Below are positions 42,676-51,514 of a stretch of DNA of 64,000 bases, piece by piece. The notes beneath the pieces were generated by a model. It worked only from the letters and a program-made list of their open reading frames with translations. It did not search any database and was not told where the DNA came from. The DNA lies in assembly GCA_025757745.1 (NCBI GenBank), contig CP107217.1, positions 1,612,001 through 1,676,000 on the forward strand. Direction: 5' to 3'. This DNA comes from Coriobacteriaceae bacterium (lineage in GTDB: Bacteria > Actinomycetota > Coriobacteriia > Coriobacteriales > Coriobacteriaceae). The position numbers and the translations under genes are program-made. Every line of letters begins with the position of its first letter. The stretch's first letter is position 1.

Positions 42676-44811
42676 TTAATGAATGAGCTTAAAGTCCAAA
42701 TGTCCGCGAGTAGTGTTGACGCGCGAGACCTCGATAATCACGCGCTGCCCCAACTCAAAACGACGCCCCGTGTCGGCACCCGTCAACGTGAGCGCGTCCT
42801 CGTCAAACTCAAACCACTCGTTACCCAAACTCTTAATGGAAACCAGTCCCTCGACCTGCGTTAGATCAAGGCGCACAAATAGCCCCATGCTGCTGACCCA
42901 TGAGACCGTTCCGGCATAGCGCTCGCCCAGGCGATCCTCGTAGTACTGCGCAATCTTGATTTTTTGCGTCGCATGGCTGGCAGCGTCGGCCGCACGCTCG
43001 GCATCGCTGCACGCGCGGCAGATTTGCGGCAGGATGCGCGGAAGCGACTCTCGGCCTTTTCCGATCAGCCTCGGCGTACGCACCAAGGCGTCTTTTCCAC
43101 CCAGCTGCTCGTATGCCAGCTGCAGCTTGAGTACGCGATGCACCACCAGATCGGGATAACGGCGAATGGGGCTTGTAAAGTGGCAGTAGCACGACGCAGC
43201 GAGCGCAAAGTGGCCCTCGTTGCGAGGCTTATACAACGCACGCTGCATACTTCGCAAAAGGAGCGTGTTGACGAGTGGCGCGTTAGCCGTGCCGGCAGCG
43301 GCGTCAACCGTCGCCTGCAACTCATCAGGACTTCCCAGGGCAATACCCGCCGCACGGCGATCATCGATGATACCGAGCTGCGCCAGCGCCACGGCAGCAC
43401 CGTGCAGACTGTCGGGGCTGGGGTCATCGTGCACGCGATAGCACGCCTCGATATCGCGGTCGGCCAGCCACTCGGCGACGCACTCGTTAGCCAGCAGCAT
43501 AGCCTCCTCGATAAGCGAAGTTGCGCAGGAACGCTCGCGTGCCACGATCCGCACGGGCACGCCGTCCTCATCCAGCAGCGCGCGAATCTCGGCCGTATCA
43601 AAGTCGACCGAACCGCGTGCGCGACGTATGCGACGCCGAAGCTCCGCGAGTTCGTTTGCGGCGACCAGGAAATCGGCCAGGTCAACGTTACAGCCGCGAG
43701 CGGTGTCCTCGCACGCAAGCCCACGCTCAAGTGCTTCCTCGCGCGAGGCTTCAGCCGCAGCGACATCCTCCGCAGCGCCCTCCAACACGGAATACTCAAC
43801 TGCGCCGGCACGCACCAGCAGCGCCTCGGCGCCGTCGTAGTCCATACGCACACGCGAACGAATCACACTGGGATAGGGGTCGTAATGGCGCACGCGGCCC
43901 TGCGCGTCAAGCTCGATGTCGACGGTAAACGCCAGGCGATCCTCGTCGGGACGAAGCGAGCACAGGTCATTAGACAGGCGCTCGGGCAGCATGGGAAGCA
44001 CACGGTCGGCAAGGTAGACCGACGTCGTGCGATGGCGGGCCTCCAGGTCGATATGTCCGTCCCAGGCAACATAGTGCGAAACGTCAGCGATATGCACGCC
44101 CAGCTTATAGCCGCCCTCGAGCGTGCGCTCGAGCGAGATGGCATCGTCAAAGTCGCGCGCATCAACCGGGTCGATGGTGATGACAAAGCGATCGCGCAGG
44201 TCACGGCGAAGCGGGTCTTTAAGCGCTGCAGTCACATCGAGCGAAAGCGCCTCTGCCTCTGCCAGAGCCGCCTCGGGATAGCCGTCGGTATAGCCATAGC
44301 GCGCCATAACATATTGGACGCCCAGATCGGGCGCATCGTCGCCGCCAATGCGGCGATCGATCGTCACCGTGCCCGACTCCAAGCGCGTCGGGTAGGTCAG
44401 AATACGCGCGACGACGACATCGCCAGGGCGCACGCCCAGGCGCTCCGCCGAATTGTCCTCAGGCAAAATAAAGAAATCGGCTTTGAGACGCGAATCGAGC
44501 GGTTCGATCACACCAAGCGGGCCGGCCGTCTGATACGTACCCACCACGCTGATGGCGGCACGCTCGATGACGCCCTCGATCACGGCGCGACGATCCCCGC
44601 GCGGTCCCGCCTTGATGCTTACGGCCACGGTATCGCCGTCCATAATCTCACGCTTACCGCGACCCATGACCTTGTAATCGCCGTTGTCGGTCACGACATA
44701 AGCGCTGTGCTCATGGAGCTGAACGCGGCCAGTCATGCTCGGGCGACGCTCGCTGCGCACCGGCCCGCGTTTATTGCGTGCGCTACGCTTATGTTTGTTA
44801 TTGCGCCCCAT
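42676..44811 (-). CDS. rnr: ribonuclease R family exoribonuclease
   Basis: 711 aa. It has a basic N-terminus, cold-shock-like domains, an RNB catalytic domain with the aspartate cluster DPVDARDFDDAIS and HFTSPIRRYPDLVVHR, and a C-terminal S1 domain (YAGTVSWVSSMGLFVRLD). It degrades structured RNA 3' to 5' and works with tmRNA/SmpB in removing defective messages. It is monocistronic here. The abundance of RNA hairpins in this genome makes such an enzyme relevant. Confidence 0.9.
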   Translation of the reverse strand: MGRNNKHKRSARNKRGPVRSERRPSMTGRVQLHEHSAYVVTDNGDYKVMGRGKREIMDGDTVAVSIKAGPRGDRRAVIEGVIERAAISVVGTYQTAGPLGVIEPLDSRLKADFFILPEDNSAERLGVRPGDVVVARILTYPTRLESGTVTIDRRIGGDDAPDLGVQYVMARYGYTDGYPEAALAEAEALSLDVTAALKDPLRRDLRDRFVITIDPVDARDFDDAISLERTLEGGYKLGVHIADVSHYVAWDGHIDLEARHRTTSVYLADRVLPMLPERLSNDLCSLRPDEDRLAFTVDIELDAQGRVRHYDPYPSVIRSRVRMDYDGAEALLVRAGAVEYSVLEGAAEDVAAAEASREEALERGLACEDTARGCNVDLADFLVAANELAELRRRIRRARGSVDFDTAEIRALLDEDGVPVRIVARERSCATSLIEEAMLLANECVAEWLADRDIEACYRVHDDPSPDSLHGAAVALAQLGIIDDRRAAGIALGSPDELQATVDAAAGTANAPLVNTLLLRSMQRALYKPRNEGHFALAASCYCHFTSPIRRYPDLVVHRVLKLQLAYEQLGGKDALVRTPRLIGKGRESLPRILPQICRACSDAERAADAASHATQKIKIAQYYEDRLGERYAGTVSWVSSMGLFVRLDLTQVEGLVSIKSLGNEWFEFDEDALTLTGADTGRRFELGQRVIIEVSRVNTTRGHLDFKLIH

Positions 44812-44870
44812 GGCGCCTCCTTACTATCGATAGCCGTTAACACCCCAAGAGTCTACCCAAATGATCCCTA

Positions 44871-44936
44871 GGGGACGGAGGAAAACGGATCATATAGATA
44901 GACCAGCGCCGCGATGATCCGTTTTCCTCCGTCCCC
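44871..44936. repeat. GGGGAC-family hairpin with perfect 23-bp arms
   Basis: Arms at 44871-44893 (GGGGACGGAGGAAAACGG, then ATCAT) and 44914-44936 are exactly complementary; the loop is 20 nt. It lies between the ftsX terminator and the rnr start. Confidence 0.85.
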
Positions 44937-44948
44937 AGGGGATCAAAA

Positions 44949-44980
44949 AACGGGCCGCCCCTGGAAAGGGACGACCCGTT
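44949..44980 (-). terminator. terminator of ftsEX
   Basis: AACGGG pairs with CCCGTT, with further inner pairing. A T6 run follows on the minus strand. Confidence 0.7.
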
Positions 44981-45002
44981 GCAGACGGCATATCCGCAGC
45001 GC

Positions 45003-45923
45003 TTACACGCGCAGATAACGGCGCATGGCGATGGCAGAACCAAAGAGACCGATAATGACACCGACGAGAATCAGTGCGGCGTAGGTCACCAGATAGTACT
45101 GCATCGGCAGCGCAAACGACATCCAGCCGACGCTCGCCTGCAGGCGCGGAATCATCAGATTGCGCAGCAGCTCCAAAACACCGATGGAAAGCAGCGAGCC
45201 CAGAATGGCCTGCAACACGCCCTCGGTAATGAACGGCCCGCGAATGAAGCCGTTGCTGGCGCCCACCAGGCGCATAATCGCAATCTCGCGACGACGCGCC
45301 GTAATGGACAGGCGAATCGTGTTGTTGATAAAGATGAACGCGATAAAGGTCAGCAGACCGACGAGCACCACGGCGGCGATACGGATGTAGTTGGTCACCT
45401 GGAACAGGCGGCTCACTTCCTCTTGGCCATACAGAACGCTCGCGTTGACGTCGCCGTCGTCCGCGATCTTTTGGAAGTCGGCATTCTTCTTAAGCTTCTT
45501 GGCCGTGCTCTCGACCTGAGACGGATCGTCCATCTCAATCGCGAACGAGGCAGGAAGCGGGTTCTGGCCGTCGAGTGCGCTCATGGTGGCGTCGGCGTTG
45601 CCCGACATCTTGCTCGTGTACTCGGCCAGCGCGTCGTCCTTATCCTTATAGGTCACGGACTTGACGTTGCTCCACGCCTTGAGCTCGGCCTCAAAGGCCT
45701 GGACGTCTGCCCGATCGGCATCATCGCTAATAAAGGCATTGATGACAACCTGATCCTCGACGGTGCCGATCACGGAGTTCAGCATCGCGGAACCCATAAT
45801 GAACAGGCCGATGATAAACAGCGAAAGGAAGATCGTGATGACGGCGCCGAGCGAGGTGGTCCAGTTACGGAAGAAGTGGCTGATAGCCTCTTTGAGCGAA
45901 TAGCCCACGTTAGTTGGTGCCAT
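45003..45923 (-). CDS. ftsX: cell division protein FtsX
   Basis: 306 aa. An N-terminal membrane segment (SLGAVITIFLSLFIIGLF), an extracellular domain of about 120 residues, and three C-terminal segments in an FtsX domain (RREIAIMRLVGASNGFIRGP). With FtsE it transmits ATP-driven signals across the membrane to peptidoglycan hydrolases at division. It overlaps ftsE by 14 nt. Confidence 0.9.
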   Translation of the reverse strand: MAPTNVGYSLKEAISHFFRNWTTSLGAVITIFLSLFIIGLFIMGSAMLNSVIGTVEDQVVINAFISDDADRADVQAFEAELKAWSNVKSVTYKDKDDALAEYTSKMSGNADATMSALDGQNPLPASFAIEMDDPSQVESTAKKLKKNADFQKIADDGDVNASVLYGQEEVSRLFQVTNYIRIAAVVLVGLLTFIAFIFINNTIRLSITARRREIAIMRLVGASNGFIRGPFITEGVLQAILGSLLSIGVLELLRNLMIPRLQASVGWMSFALPMQYYLVTYAALILVGVIIGLFGSAIAMRRYLRV

Positions 45924-47130
45924 AGTTGCCGTAACCTCCCCTCTCCTGGTCGCGGATTACGTGGCCGCCCTCGAGGGCGATCACGCGACGGTGCATGCTA
46001 TCGACCATCTCGCGATCGTGCGTAGCGACGATCACGGTGGTACCGGTGCGGTTAATGCGCTCGAGCAGCTTCATGATGCCCAGCGAAATCGCCGGGTCGA
46101 GGTTGCCCGTGGGCTCGTCGCAGATAAGCAGCGGCGGGCGGTTGACCATAGCGCGGGCAACGGCCACGCGCTGCTGCTCGCCACCGGAAAGCTGATCTGG
46201 CAGCGAGTCCATCTGGTCGGCCAGACCGACCAGACGCAGCACCTCGGGCACCTGGCTGCGAATGACGCCCTTGGGCTTGCCAATGCACTGCAGGGCAAAC
46301 GCCACGTTTTCGTAGGCGGTCTTTTGCGGCAGGAGCTTAAAGTCCTGGAACACGGCGCCAATCTGACGACGCAAGAACGGAACTTTGCGGTTCTTGATCT
46401 TCATGAGATCCTGGCCGGCGACCAAAATGCGACCGCTTGTGGGCTTGACGTCGCGGTTGAGCGTCGACAGCAGCGTGGTCTTACCCGAGCCGGAGTGACC
46501 GACCAAAAAGACGAACTCGCCCGGATAGATCTCGATGTTGATGTCGTCGAGTGCGGGCTTGTTGGGCTGCGCCGGATAGATTTTGGTGACGTGCTCCATA
46601 AGGATGACGGGCTCGACACCGGCCTGCTTGGCCATCTTCTTGCGGCTAGCCTGCGGATCGATGGGCGCAAACACCGACGTAAAGTCGGGATTGTTGAGCG
46701 CATTGTCGAGGCTTGCGACCTCGGCGGCCTGATCGCTCTCGACTACGGGAGCCGCGGGCTGCGTAGGATCGGGAATACCGGCAAAAAGACCGGACTGCGC
46801 AGGCTGTGGCGCCGGAGTCGCAGGAGCCATAGGATCGGGAATACCGGCCATGACAGGTTGCGGCGCGACAGCGTCCGCCTGGGGCTGATCCACGCGAGCG
46901 GTCACCTTCTGCACGGGCTCAAAACCCGCGGCCTCGGAAAGCTCGACATCATTGGTGGGATTGTAGGCAAAGGGATCTGACGCCGGCTGTGCCTGATCTG
47001 CCGGCTGTGCGGGGATCGGGCTAAACAGCTGATCCTCTGAATCCGGGGTGGCGAAACGAGTGCCCGCGGCGCCTGGCTGCGTCTTGGGGGCGTCATCGCC
47101 CGCACCGGAGGTACGGAAGTGGTTACCCAC
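45910..47130 (-). CDS. ftsE: cell division ATPase FtsE with long N-terminal extension
   Basis: 406 aa against the usual 220-230. The C-terminal ~230 residues are a normal FtsE: ILMEHVTKIYP, Walker A GHSGSGKTT, QDFKLLPQKTAYENVAF, signature LSGGEQQRVAVARAM, Walker B LLICDEPTGNLDP. The first ~175 residues are Pro/Ala/Gln-rich, probably disordered, with two GIPDP repeats (AGIPDPMAP, AGIPDPTQP). The start MGNHFRTSGAG has no internal alternative with a clear ribosome binding site. The extension may recruit other division proteins; this is inference. Confidence 0.85.
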   Translation of the reverse strand: MGNHFRTSGAGDDAPKTQPGAAGTRFATPDSEDQLFSPIPAQPADQAQPASDPFAYNPTNDVELSEAAGFEPVQKVTARVDQPQADAVAPQPVMAGIPDPMAPATPAPQPAQSGLFAGIPDPTQPAAPVVESDQAAEVASLDNALNNPDFTSVFAPIDPQASRKKMAKQAGVEPVILMEHVTKIYPAQPNKPALDDINIEIYPGEFVFLVGHSGSGKTTLLSTLNRDVKPTSGRILVAGQDLMKIKNRKVPFLRRQIGAVFQDFKLLPQKTAYENVAFALQCIGKPKGVIRSQVPEVLRLVGLADQMDSLPDQLSGGEQQRVAVARAMVNRPPLLICDEPTGNLDPAISLGIMKLLERINRTGTTVIVATHDREMVDSMHRRVIALEGGHVIRDQERGGYGNYGTN

Positions 47131-47233
47131 TGGTGCTCCTTATCGTCGTACGTTTAAACTACATGAGCGCTTCGTATTTTAGCAGCATTAGCTTCGCTGC
47201 ACATAAGAAGCATGGCGGGGTTTTGGTCCCACC

Positions 47234-47356
47234 GGCCGCGCGCAGGGTTACCTCCCAAATCGTCCTCGGACATGTCGGAGCCCCCGCTGCGCACTACGTG
47301 CGGCGGGGGTTCCTCCGTCCTGCGGAAAGATTTGGGAGGTAACCCTGCGCACGGCC
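47234..47356. repeat. 123-bp hairpin element
   Basis: 27-nt arms (47234-47260 and 47330-47356) with one mismatch, sharing GCGCAGGGTTACCTCCCAAA. Inside is a second stem, CCCCCGC (47281-47287) with GCGGGGG (47303-47309). The whole can fold as a long two-part hairpin. It lies in the 430-nt gap upstream of ftsE and of the zinc-ribbon gene. I see no gene in that gap. Confidence 0.75.
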
Positions 47357-47561
47357 TGCGGCTACTAAGGGGCCGCCGCGTTTATCTTAGGGTGCCACAT
47401 CACCATGCTGGGTGGGCTGAGTGGCACTTTGCTGATATGGGTCCTTTTCCCGGTAGAGACTTTTGTTTGACGCGTTTTTGATTTGATTGTTGCGCAACTT
47501 GGATTTGGATTGTCGATTTACAGTGGCCTCGATGGGAACGCCTATGGTTGTGGGGGCCAGT

Positions 47562-48293
47562 ATGAATTGTCCTTATTGTGGAGCTGAGTTACGCGATGGC
47601 GTGAGGTACTGCACAGCGTGCGGGGCTGCCGTCAATGGCATCTCTGCTGATTCTGAGCTTCGGGTAAAGCCTCGGAACCACGTTGCGGTCATCCTTACCT
47701 GCATGCTGGTAATTGGCATTGTCGGCGGTAGCTGTATGGGCCTTCATCTGCGGCAGGTGTTGTCGCACTTCGTATCCGCCCATTCGGAGCACGCCATTGT
47801 GCTGGATGTCGCGGCTGCGGGCTGGGACACCGATAACGGGGCATCGCGCGTTCCGATACATATTACGGGCAAGTCCATCGACGGAATAACGGTCGACAGG
47901 ATTGAGTTCGTCGCCTCCGATGGCTCTGGCATCAATCTCATACAAGGTGTCTACACGCTCGAGGCAGCAGGTTCCCCTATCGCTGCGGATGGCACGATCT
48001 ATCAAATTCCATGCACGAGTGCCACACTCGTCCTCGATGATGCCTTTGCCATGGGTGAAACGATCGATCTGGCCGAGCTTGCAGAACAGGATTCGATTCT
48101 CGCCTTCTGCCCCATTGATGCCGCCGATGTGACCAATGATGAAATCTACGATGCCGCTTTGCTCGCCATGACATACAGAGGCAGCGATGCCCCCGATGTC
48201 GCTGCACTGTGCCAAGCCGCAATCAATCGTCGCGATGGAGCCAGCACAAGCGGGAACGCCTTCGGAAGTTGCGGTGAAATACAGATTAATTGA
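47562..48293 (+). CDS. zinc-ribbon membrane protein of unknown function
   Basis: 243 aa from ATG 47562. MNCPYCGAELRDGVRYCTACG is a double CxxC zinc ribbon (residues 3-22). A membrane segment (AVILTCMLVIGIVGGSCMG, about 45-63) and a C-terminal region outside the membrane follow. The same plan occurs in many gut actinobacterial proteins. Its last 9 codons and stop lie inside the 67-bp repeat at 48267, so the repeat has reshaped the C-terminus. Confidence 0.7.
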   Translation: MNCPYCGAELRDGVRYCTACGAAVNGISADSELRVKPRNHVAVILTCMLVIGIVGGSCMGLHLRQVLSHFVSAHSEHAIVLDVAAAGWDTDNGASRVPIHITGKSIDGITVDRIEFVASDGSGINLIQGVYTLEAAGSPIAADGTIYQIPCTSATLVLDDAFAMGETIDLAELAEQDSILAFCPIDAADVTNDEIYDAALLAMTYRGSDAPDVAALCQAAINRRDGASTSGNAFGSCGEIQIN

Positions 48294-48333
48294 GCCTTTA
48301 GGCTGGCAAAACAGTCCTTATTTCACCGCAACT
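48267..48333. repeat. 67-bp inverted repeat family, copy 2
   Basis: Left arm AGTTGCGGTGAAATACAGAT; right arm ends ATTTCACCGCAACT. The inner GGCAAAACAGTCC is shared with copy 1 at 38545-38611. It provides the stop codon of the preceding gene. Confidence 0.8.
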
Positions 48334-48376
48334 GAAACAGGGGCGCCCTCCAAGAGAGTGCCCCTGCCGGGTTTCC

Positions 48377-48417
48377 ATAGTACTGGCGAAGCAGTTTTAT
48401 AGTACTGGCGAAGCAGT
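48377..48417. repeat. two direct 19-bp repeats
   Basis: ATAGTACTGGCGAAGCAGT occurs at 48377-48395 and again at 48399-48417. It lies 20 nt past the transketolase stop (minus strand). A hairpin AGGGGC/GCCCCT (48339-48365) is next to it and may be the terminator. Confidence 0.6.
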
Positions 48418-48436
48418 CCTTGAGATCCGCCTTGCC

Positions 48437-49378
48437 TTATGCCAAGAACTCCTTGGTGGTCGCCACGATGTTGGCGGCGTCCAGGCCGTACCTGTGCAGG
48501 AGCTCGGCACCCGGGCCGGACTCGCCGAACGTGTCGTTGACGCCGATCTTCTTGAGCGGCGTCGGGCACTGCTCGCACAGGACATCGGCAACGGCGCTGC
48601 CCAGGCCACCGATCACGGAGTGCTCCTCGACGGTCACGACGTGGCCGGTCTTGGTGGCGCTCTTGACGATCAGGTCGGAGTCGATGGGCTTAATGGTGTG
48701 CATGTTGATGACCTCGGCGTCGATACCCTCGGCAGCAAGCTGCTCGGCAGCCTCGAGGGCCTCGCCGACCATCAGGCCGCAGGCAATGATGGTAACGTCG
48801 GCGCCCTCGCGCATGATGATGCCCTTGCCCAGTTCAAACTTGTAGGTCTCGGGGTCATTAATGACCGGCGAGGCCAGACGGGCAAAGCGCATGTACACAG
48901 GGCCGTCGCACTCGTAGGCGGCGCGCGTCACGGCGCGGGCCTCTACGTCGTCAGCGGGAACGATGACGGTCATGCCGGGAATGACGCGCATAAGGGCGAT
49001 ATCCTCGCAGCACTGATGCGTGGCGCCATCCTCGCCCACCGAGATACCGGCGTGTGTGGCGCCGATCTTGACGTTGAGGTGCGGGTAACCGATGGAATTG
49101 CGGACCTGCTCAAAGGCGCGGCCGGCGGCAAACATGGCAAAGGTGCTCGCGAAGGCAACGCGGCCGGTGGTTGCGATACCGGCGGCAACACCCATCAGGT
49201 TGCTCTCGGCAATGCCCACATCGAAGAAGCGGTCGGGGCAGGCGGCCTTAAACTTGCCGGTCTGCGTGGCGGCGGCCAGGTCGGCGTCGAGGACCACAAA
49301 GTCGTCGTGCTCGTTGGCGAGCTCGACGAGGGCCTCGCCGTAGCTTACGCGCGTGGCGATTTTCTTGACGTCTGCCAT
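48437..49378 (-). CDS. transketolase, C-terminal subunit
   Basis: 313 aa from ATG 49378. It holds the pyrimidine-binding domain (DADLAAATQTGKF, FDVGIAESNLMGVAAGIA) and the transketolase C domain (EVINMHTIKPID, VTVEEHSVIGGLG). It pairs with the product of 49380-50210 to give one split transketolase of the pentose phosphate pathway. The start is 1 nt past the partner's stop, so the subunits are made in equal amounts. Confidence 0.95.
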   Translation of the reverse strand: MADVKKIATRVSYGEALVELANEHDDFVVLDADLAAATQTGKFKAACPDRFFDVGIAESNLMGVAAGIATTGRVAFASTFAMFAAGRAFEQVRNSIGYPHLNVKIGATHAGISVGEDGATHQCCEDIALMRVIPGMTVIVPADDVEARAVTRAAYECDGPVYMRFARLASPVINDPETYKFELGKGIIMREGADVTIIACGLMVGEALEAAEQLAAEGIDAEVINMHTIKPIDSDLIVKSATKTGHVVTVEEHSVIGGLGSAVADVLCEQCPTPLKKIGVNDTFGESGPGAELLHRYGLDAANIVATTKEFLA

Positions 49379-49379
49379 C

Positions 49380-50210
49380 CTAGAGCTCCTCTCCGGCGGC
49401 CGTGAGCTCTGCCATGGCCTGCTCAAACTGTTCATCGTTGGGGGCCTTGCCGTGCCAACCTACCTGGTTCTCCATAAAGGAAACGCCCTTGCCCTTGGTG
49501 GTCTCGGCGATAATGGCGGTCGGCTGACCCTTGGTGGCGCGGGCCTCGGCAAAGGCGGCGCGGATCTGATCGAAATCGTTGCCGTCGGCAAGCTCCACCA
49601 CGTGGAACTTGAAGGCGCGGAACTTGTCGGCGAGCGGCATGGGGTCGTTGACTTCCTCGACGGGGCCGTCGATCTGCAGGCCGTTGTGGTCGACGATCAC
49701 GCAGAGGTTGTCAAGCTGCTGGTTGCCGGCAAACATGGCGGCCTCCCAAACCTGGCCCTCCTCGCTCTCGCCGTCGCCCAGCAGGGCGTAGGTGCGATAG
49801 TCGTCGCCCCAGTGCTTGGCGGCAACGGCCATGCCCACGGCGGCGGAGATGCCCTGGCCGAGCGAACCGGTGGACATATCGACGCCCGGGGTGTCGTTCA
49901 TGTTGGGGTGACCCTGCAGGTGGCTGCCGATGTGGCGCAGCGTCTCGAGATCCTCCTTGGGGAAGAATCCGCGCTCGGCGAGCACAGCGTACAGACCAGG
50001 CGCGCAATGACCCTTGGAAAGCACGAAGCGATCGCGGTCGGCCTTGCGGGGGTCGGCCGGGTCGACGTTCATTTCCTCAAAGTACAAATAGGTCATGATG
50101 TCGGCAGCGCCGAGCGAACCGCCCGGATGGCCAGACTTGGCAGCGTGCACGCCGGTGACGATGCCCTTCCTTACCTCGTTGGCAACCTTTTTGAGCTCTT
50201 CGTCGCTCAT
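49380..50210 (-). CDS. transketolase, N-terminal subunit
   Basis: 276 aa. It is the thiamine-diphosphate-binding half: SGHPGGSLGAADIMTYLYF, DRFVLSKGHCAPGLYA, and the motif GDGESEEGQVWEA...NLCVIVDHN. Split transketolases of this type are common in anaerobic gut bacteria. The start is ATG 50210 with GGAAGG-like sequence upstream. Confidence 0.95.
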   Translation of the reverse strand: MSDEELKKVANEVRKGIVTGVHAAKSGHPGGSLGAADIMTYLYFEEMNVDPADPRKADRDRFVLSKGHCAPGLYAVLAERGFFPKEDLETLRHIGSHLQGHPNMNDTPGVDMSTGSLGQGISAAVGMAVAAKHWGDDYRTYALLGDGESEEGQVWEAAMFAGNQQLDNLCVIVDHNGLQIDGPVEEVNDPMPLADKFRAFKFHVVELADGNDFDQIRAAFAEARATKGQPTAIIAETTKGKGVSFMENQVGWHGKAPNDEQFEQAMAELTAAGEEL

Positions 50211-50456
50211 TGTGCCTTCCTTTCATCCTCTTAAGACAAGATGCGCACGGCACCGAAGGTAATCCCAACACAGCCGCAATGCACGTACGTCATTCATTAT
50301 GCTGGAAACCGATGGCTTTACCAGAGTTTTTATCATTATTTGAATAATTTAGCAGGCAGAACCGCTGATGAAACGGTTTATCAATGTGAACGTCTTTTGG
50401 ATGCGGTGGCTACCTCTCGCCCCGGCACAAAAATGATCCGCAAACCGAAATTCAGC

Positions 50457-51347
50457 CTACGCGTTAATGTCCTTGAAACCCTCACCGAAGGCTTCCGTAA
50501 CGTCGGCGACCGTCACAATGGCGTGAGGATCGCGCTCGCGCACGATCGTTTTGAGGGTGTTGAGCTCTCGACGGCTAACGATCACCATGATCACCGGCTT
50601 CTCGACGCCCGAATACATACCGGTCGCCTTTAATTTGGTGCAGCCGCGGCCCAGACCATACATGATGTCGGCCGCGATATCGGGAAAGTTATCCGAGATG
50701 ATGAGCACCATACGACGCTTATTGCCGCCATCGACCACAGCATCGATCACATAGCCGCTAATCACCATCGAAAGTCCTGCGTATAGAGCATTTTCGAGCG
50801 AGAATACCGGAGCAGATGCCGCACATACGGCAACGTCGATTGCCATGACGGTCGAGCCCACCGGCAGCGAGGTGTTACGCGAGATGATTTGGCCAATCGT
50901 GTCCGAGCCGCCGGTGTTGGCGCCGGCGCGCAACACCATGCCGTAACCAATGCCCGTGATAATGCCGCCCCACATAGCGGGAAGCATCAGGTCCGCATGT
51001 GCCAAAGGCGCTACAAACGGGGCAAACAGATCGGTAAAGAAGCCCAGCAGCACAAAGCCCGTCGCCGTCTGCACTACATAGAACATGCCGCCCTCGCGCA
51101 TAACGATCAGCAGCAGCAAGGCATTCATCACGATGGTCTGGATACCGACAGGAAGCGACACGCCTCGCGCTGCGCCGACTGCCTGGATAATCGTCGCAAG
51201 GCCCGTAACGCCACCGGCTGCAAGACCGTTGGGAATCAAAAACAGGTCGGTCGCGATGGCGGCCAAGGCGCACCCCAACATGATCTGGGGTAGATCGTGA
51301 AAGAAGTTCATCGAAAGAATGCGCTTGATGTCCAGACGATATGCCAT
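50457..51347 (-). CDS. YitT-family membrane protein (DUF2179)
   Basis: 296 aa from ATG 51347 (GGAGG upstream). Five hydrophobic segments (DLFLIPNGLAAGGVTGLATI, GIITGIGYGMVLRAGANTGG) precede a cytoplasmic C-terminal DUF2179 domain (MVIVSRRELNTLKTIVRERD). The role is not established; a transporter-like function is assumed. The 245 nt after its upstream neighbour's start (50211-50456) hold only promoter-like AT-rich sequence and no gene. Confidence 0.85.
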   Translation of the reverse strand: MAYRLDIKRILSMNFFHDLPQIMLGCALAAIATDLFLIPNGLAAGGVTGLATIIQAVGAARGVSLPVGIQTIVMNALLLLIVMREGGMFYVVQTATGFVLLGFFTDLFAPFVAPLAHADLMLPAMWGGIITGIGYGMVLRAGANTGGSDTIGQIISRNTSLPVGSTVMAIDVAVCAASAPVFSLENALYAGLSMVISGYVIDAVVDGGNKRRMVLIISDNFPDIAADIMYGLGRGCTKLKATGMYSGVEKPVIMVIVSRRELNTLKTIVRERDPHAIVTVADVTEAFGEGFKDINA

Positions 51348-51362
51348 GCTGCCTCCCTCAAA

Positions 51363-51388
51363 AAAGCGCACCCCATCGGATGCGCTTT
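51363..51388 (-). terminator. terminator of secA-prfB
   Basis: AAAGCGCA pairs with TGCGCTTT (8 bp), followed by T6 on the minus strand. It ends 15 nt before the yitT start, so yitT needs its own promoter or readthrough. Confidence 0.75.
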
Positions 51389-51514
51389 GAACTTCTTCAT
51401 GTATTCGATTCTACCGATTCGCCAAACAAAAACCACCCCTGTGCAGGGTTTGTTCTGGATACAAAACCGTCCTGCTCGGAAGGCCTTGATCCATTTCCAC
51501 ATAAACCGAGCGGT

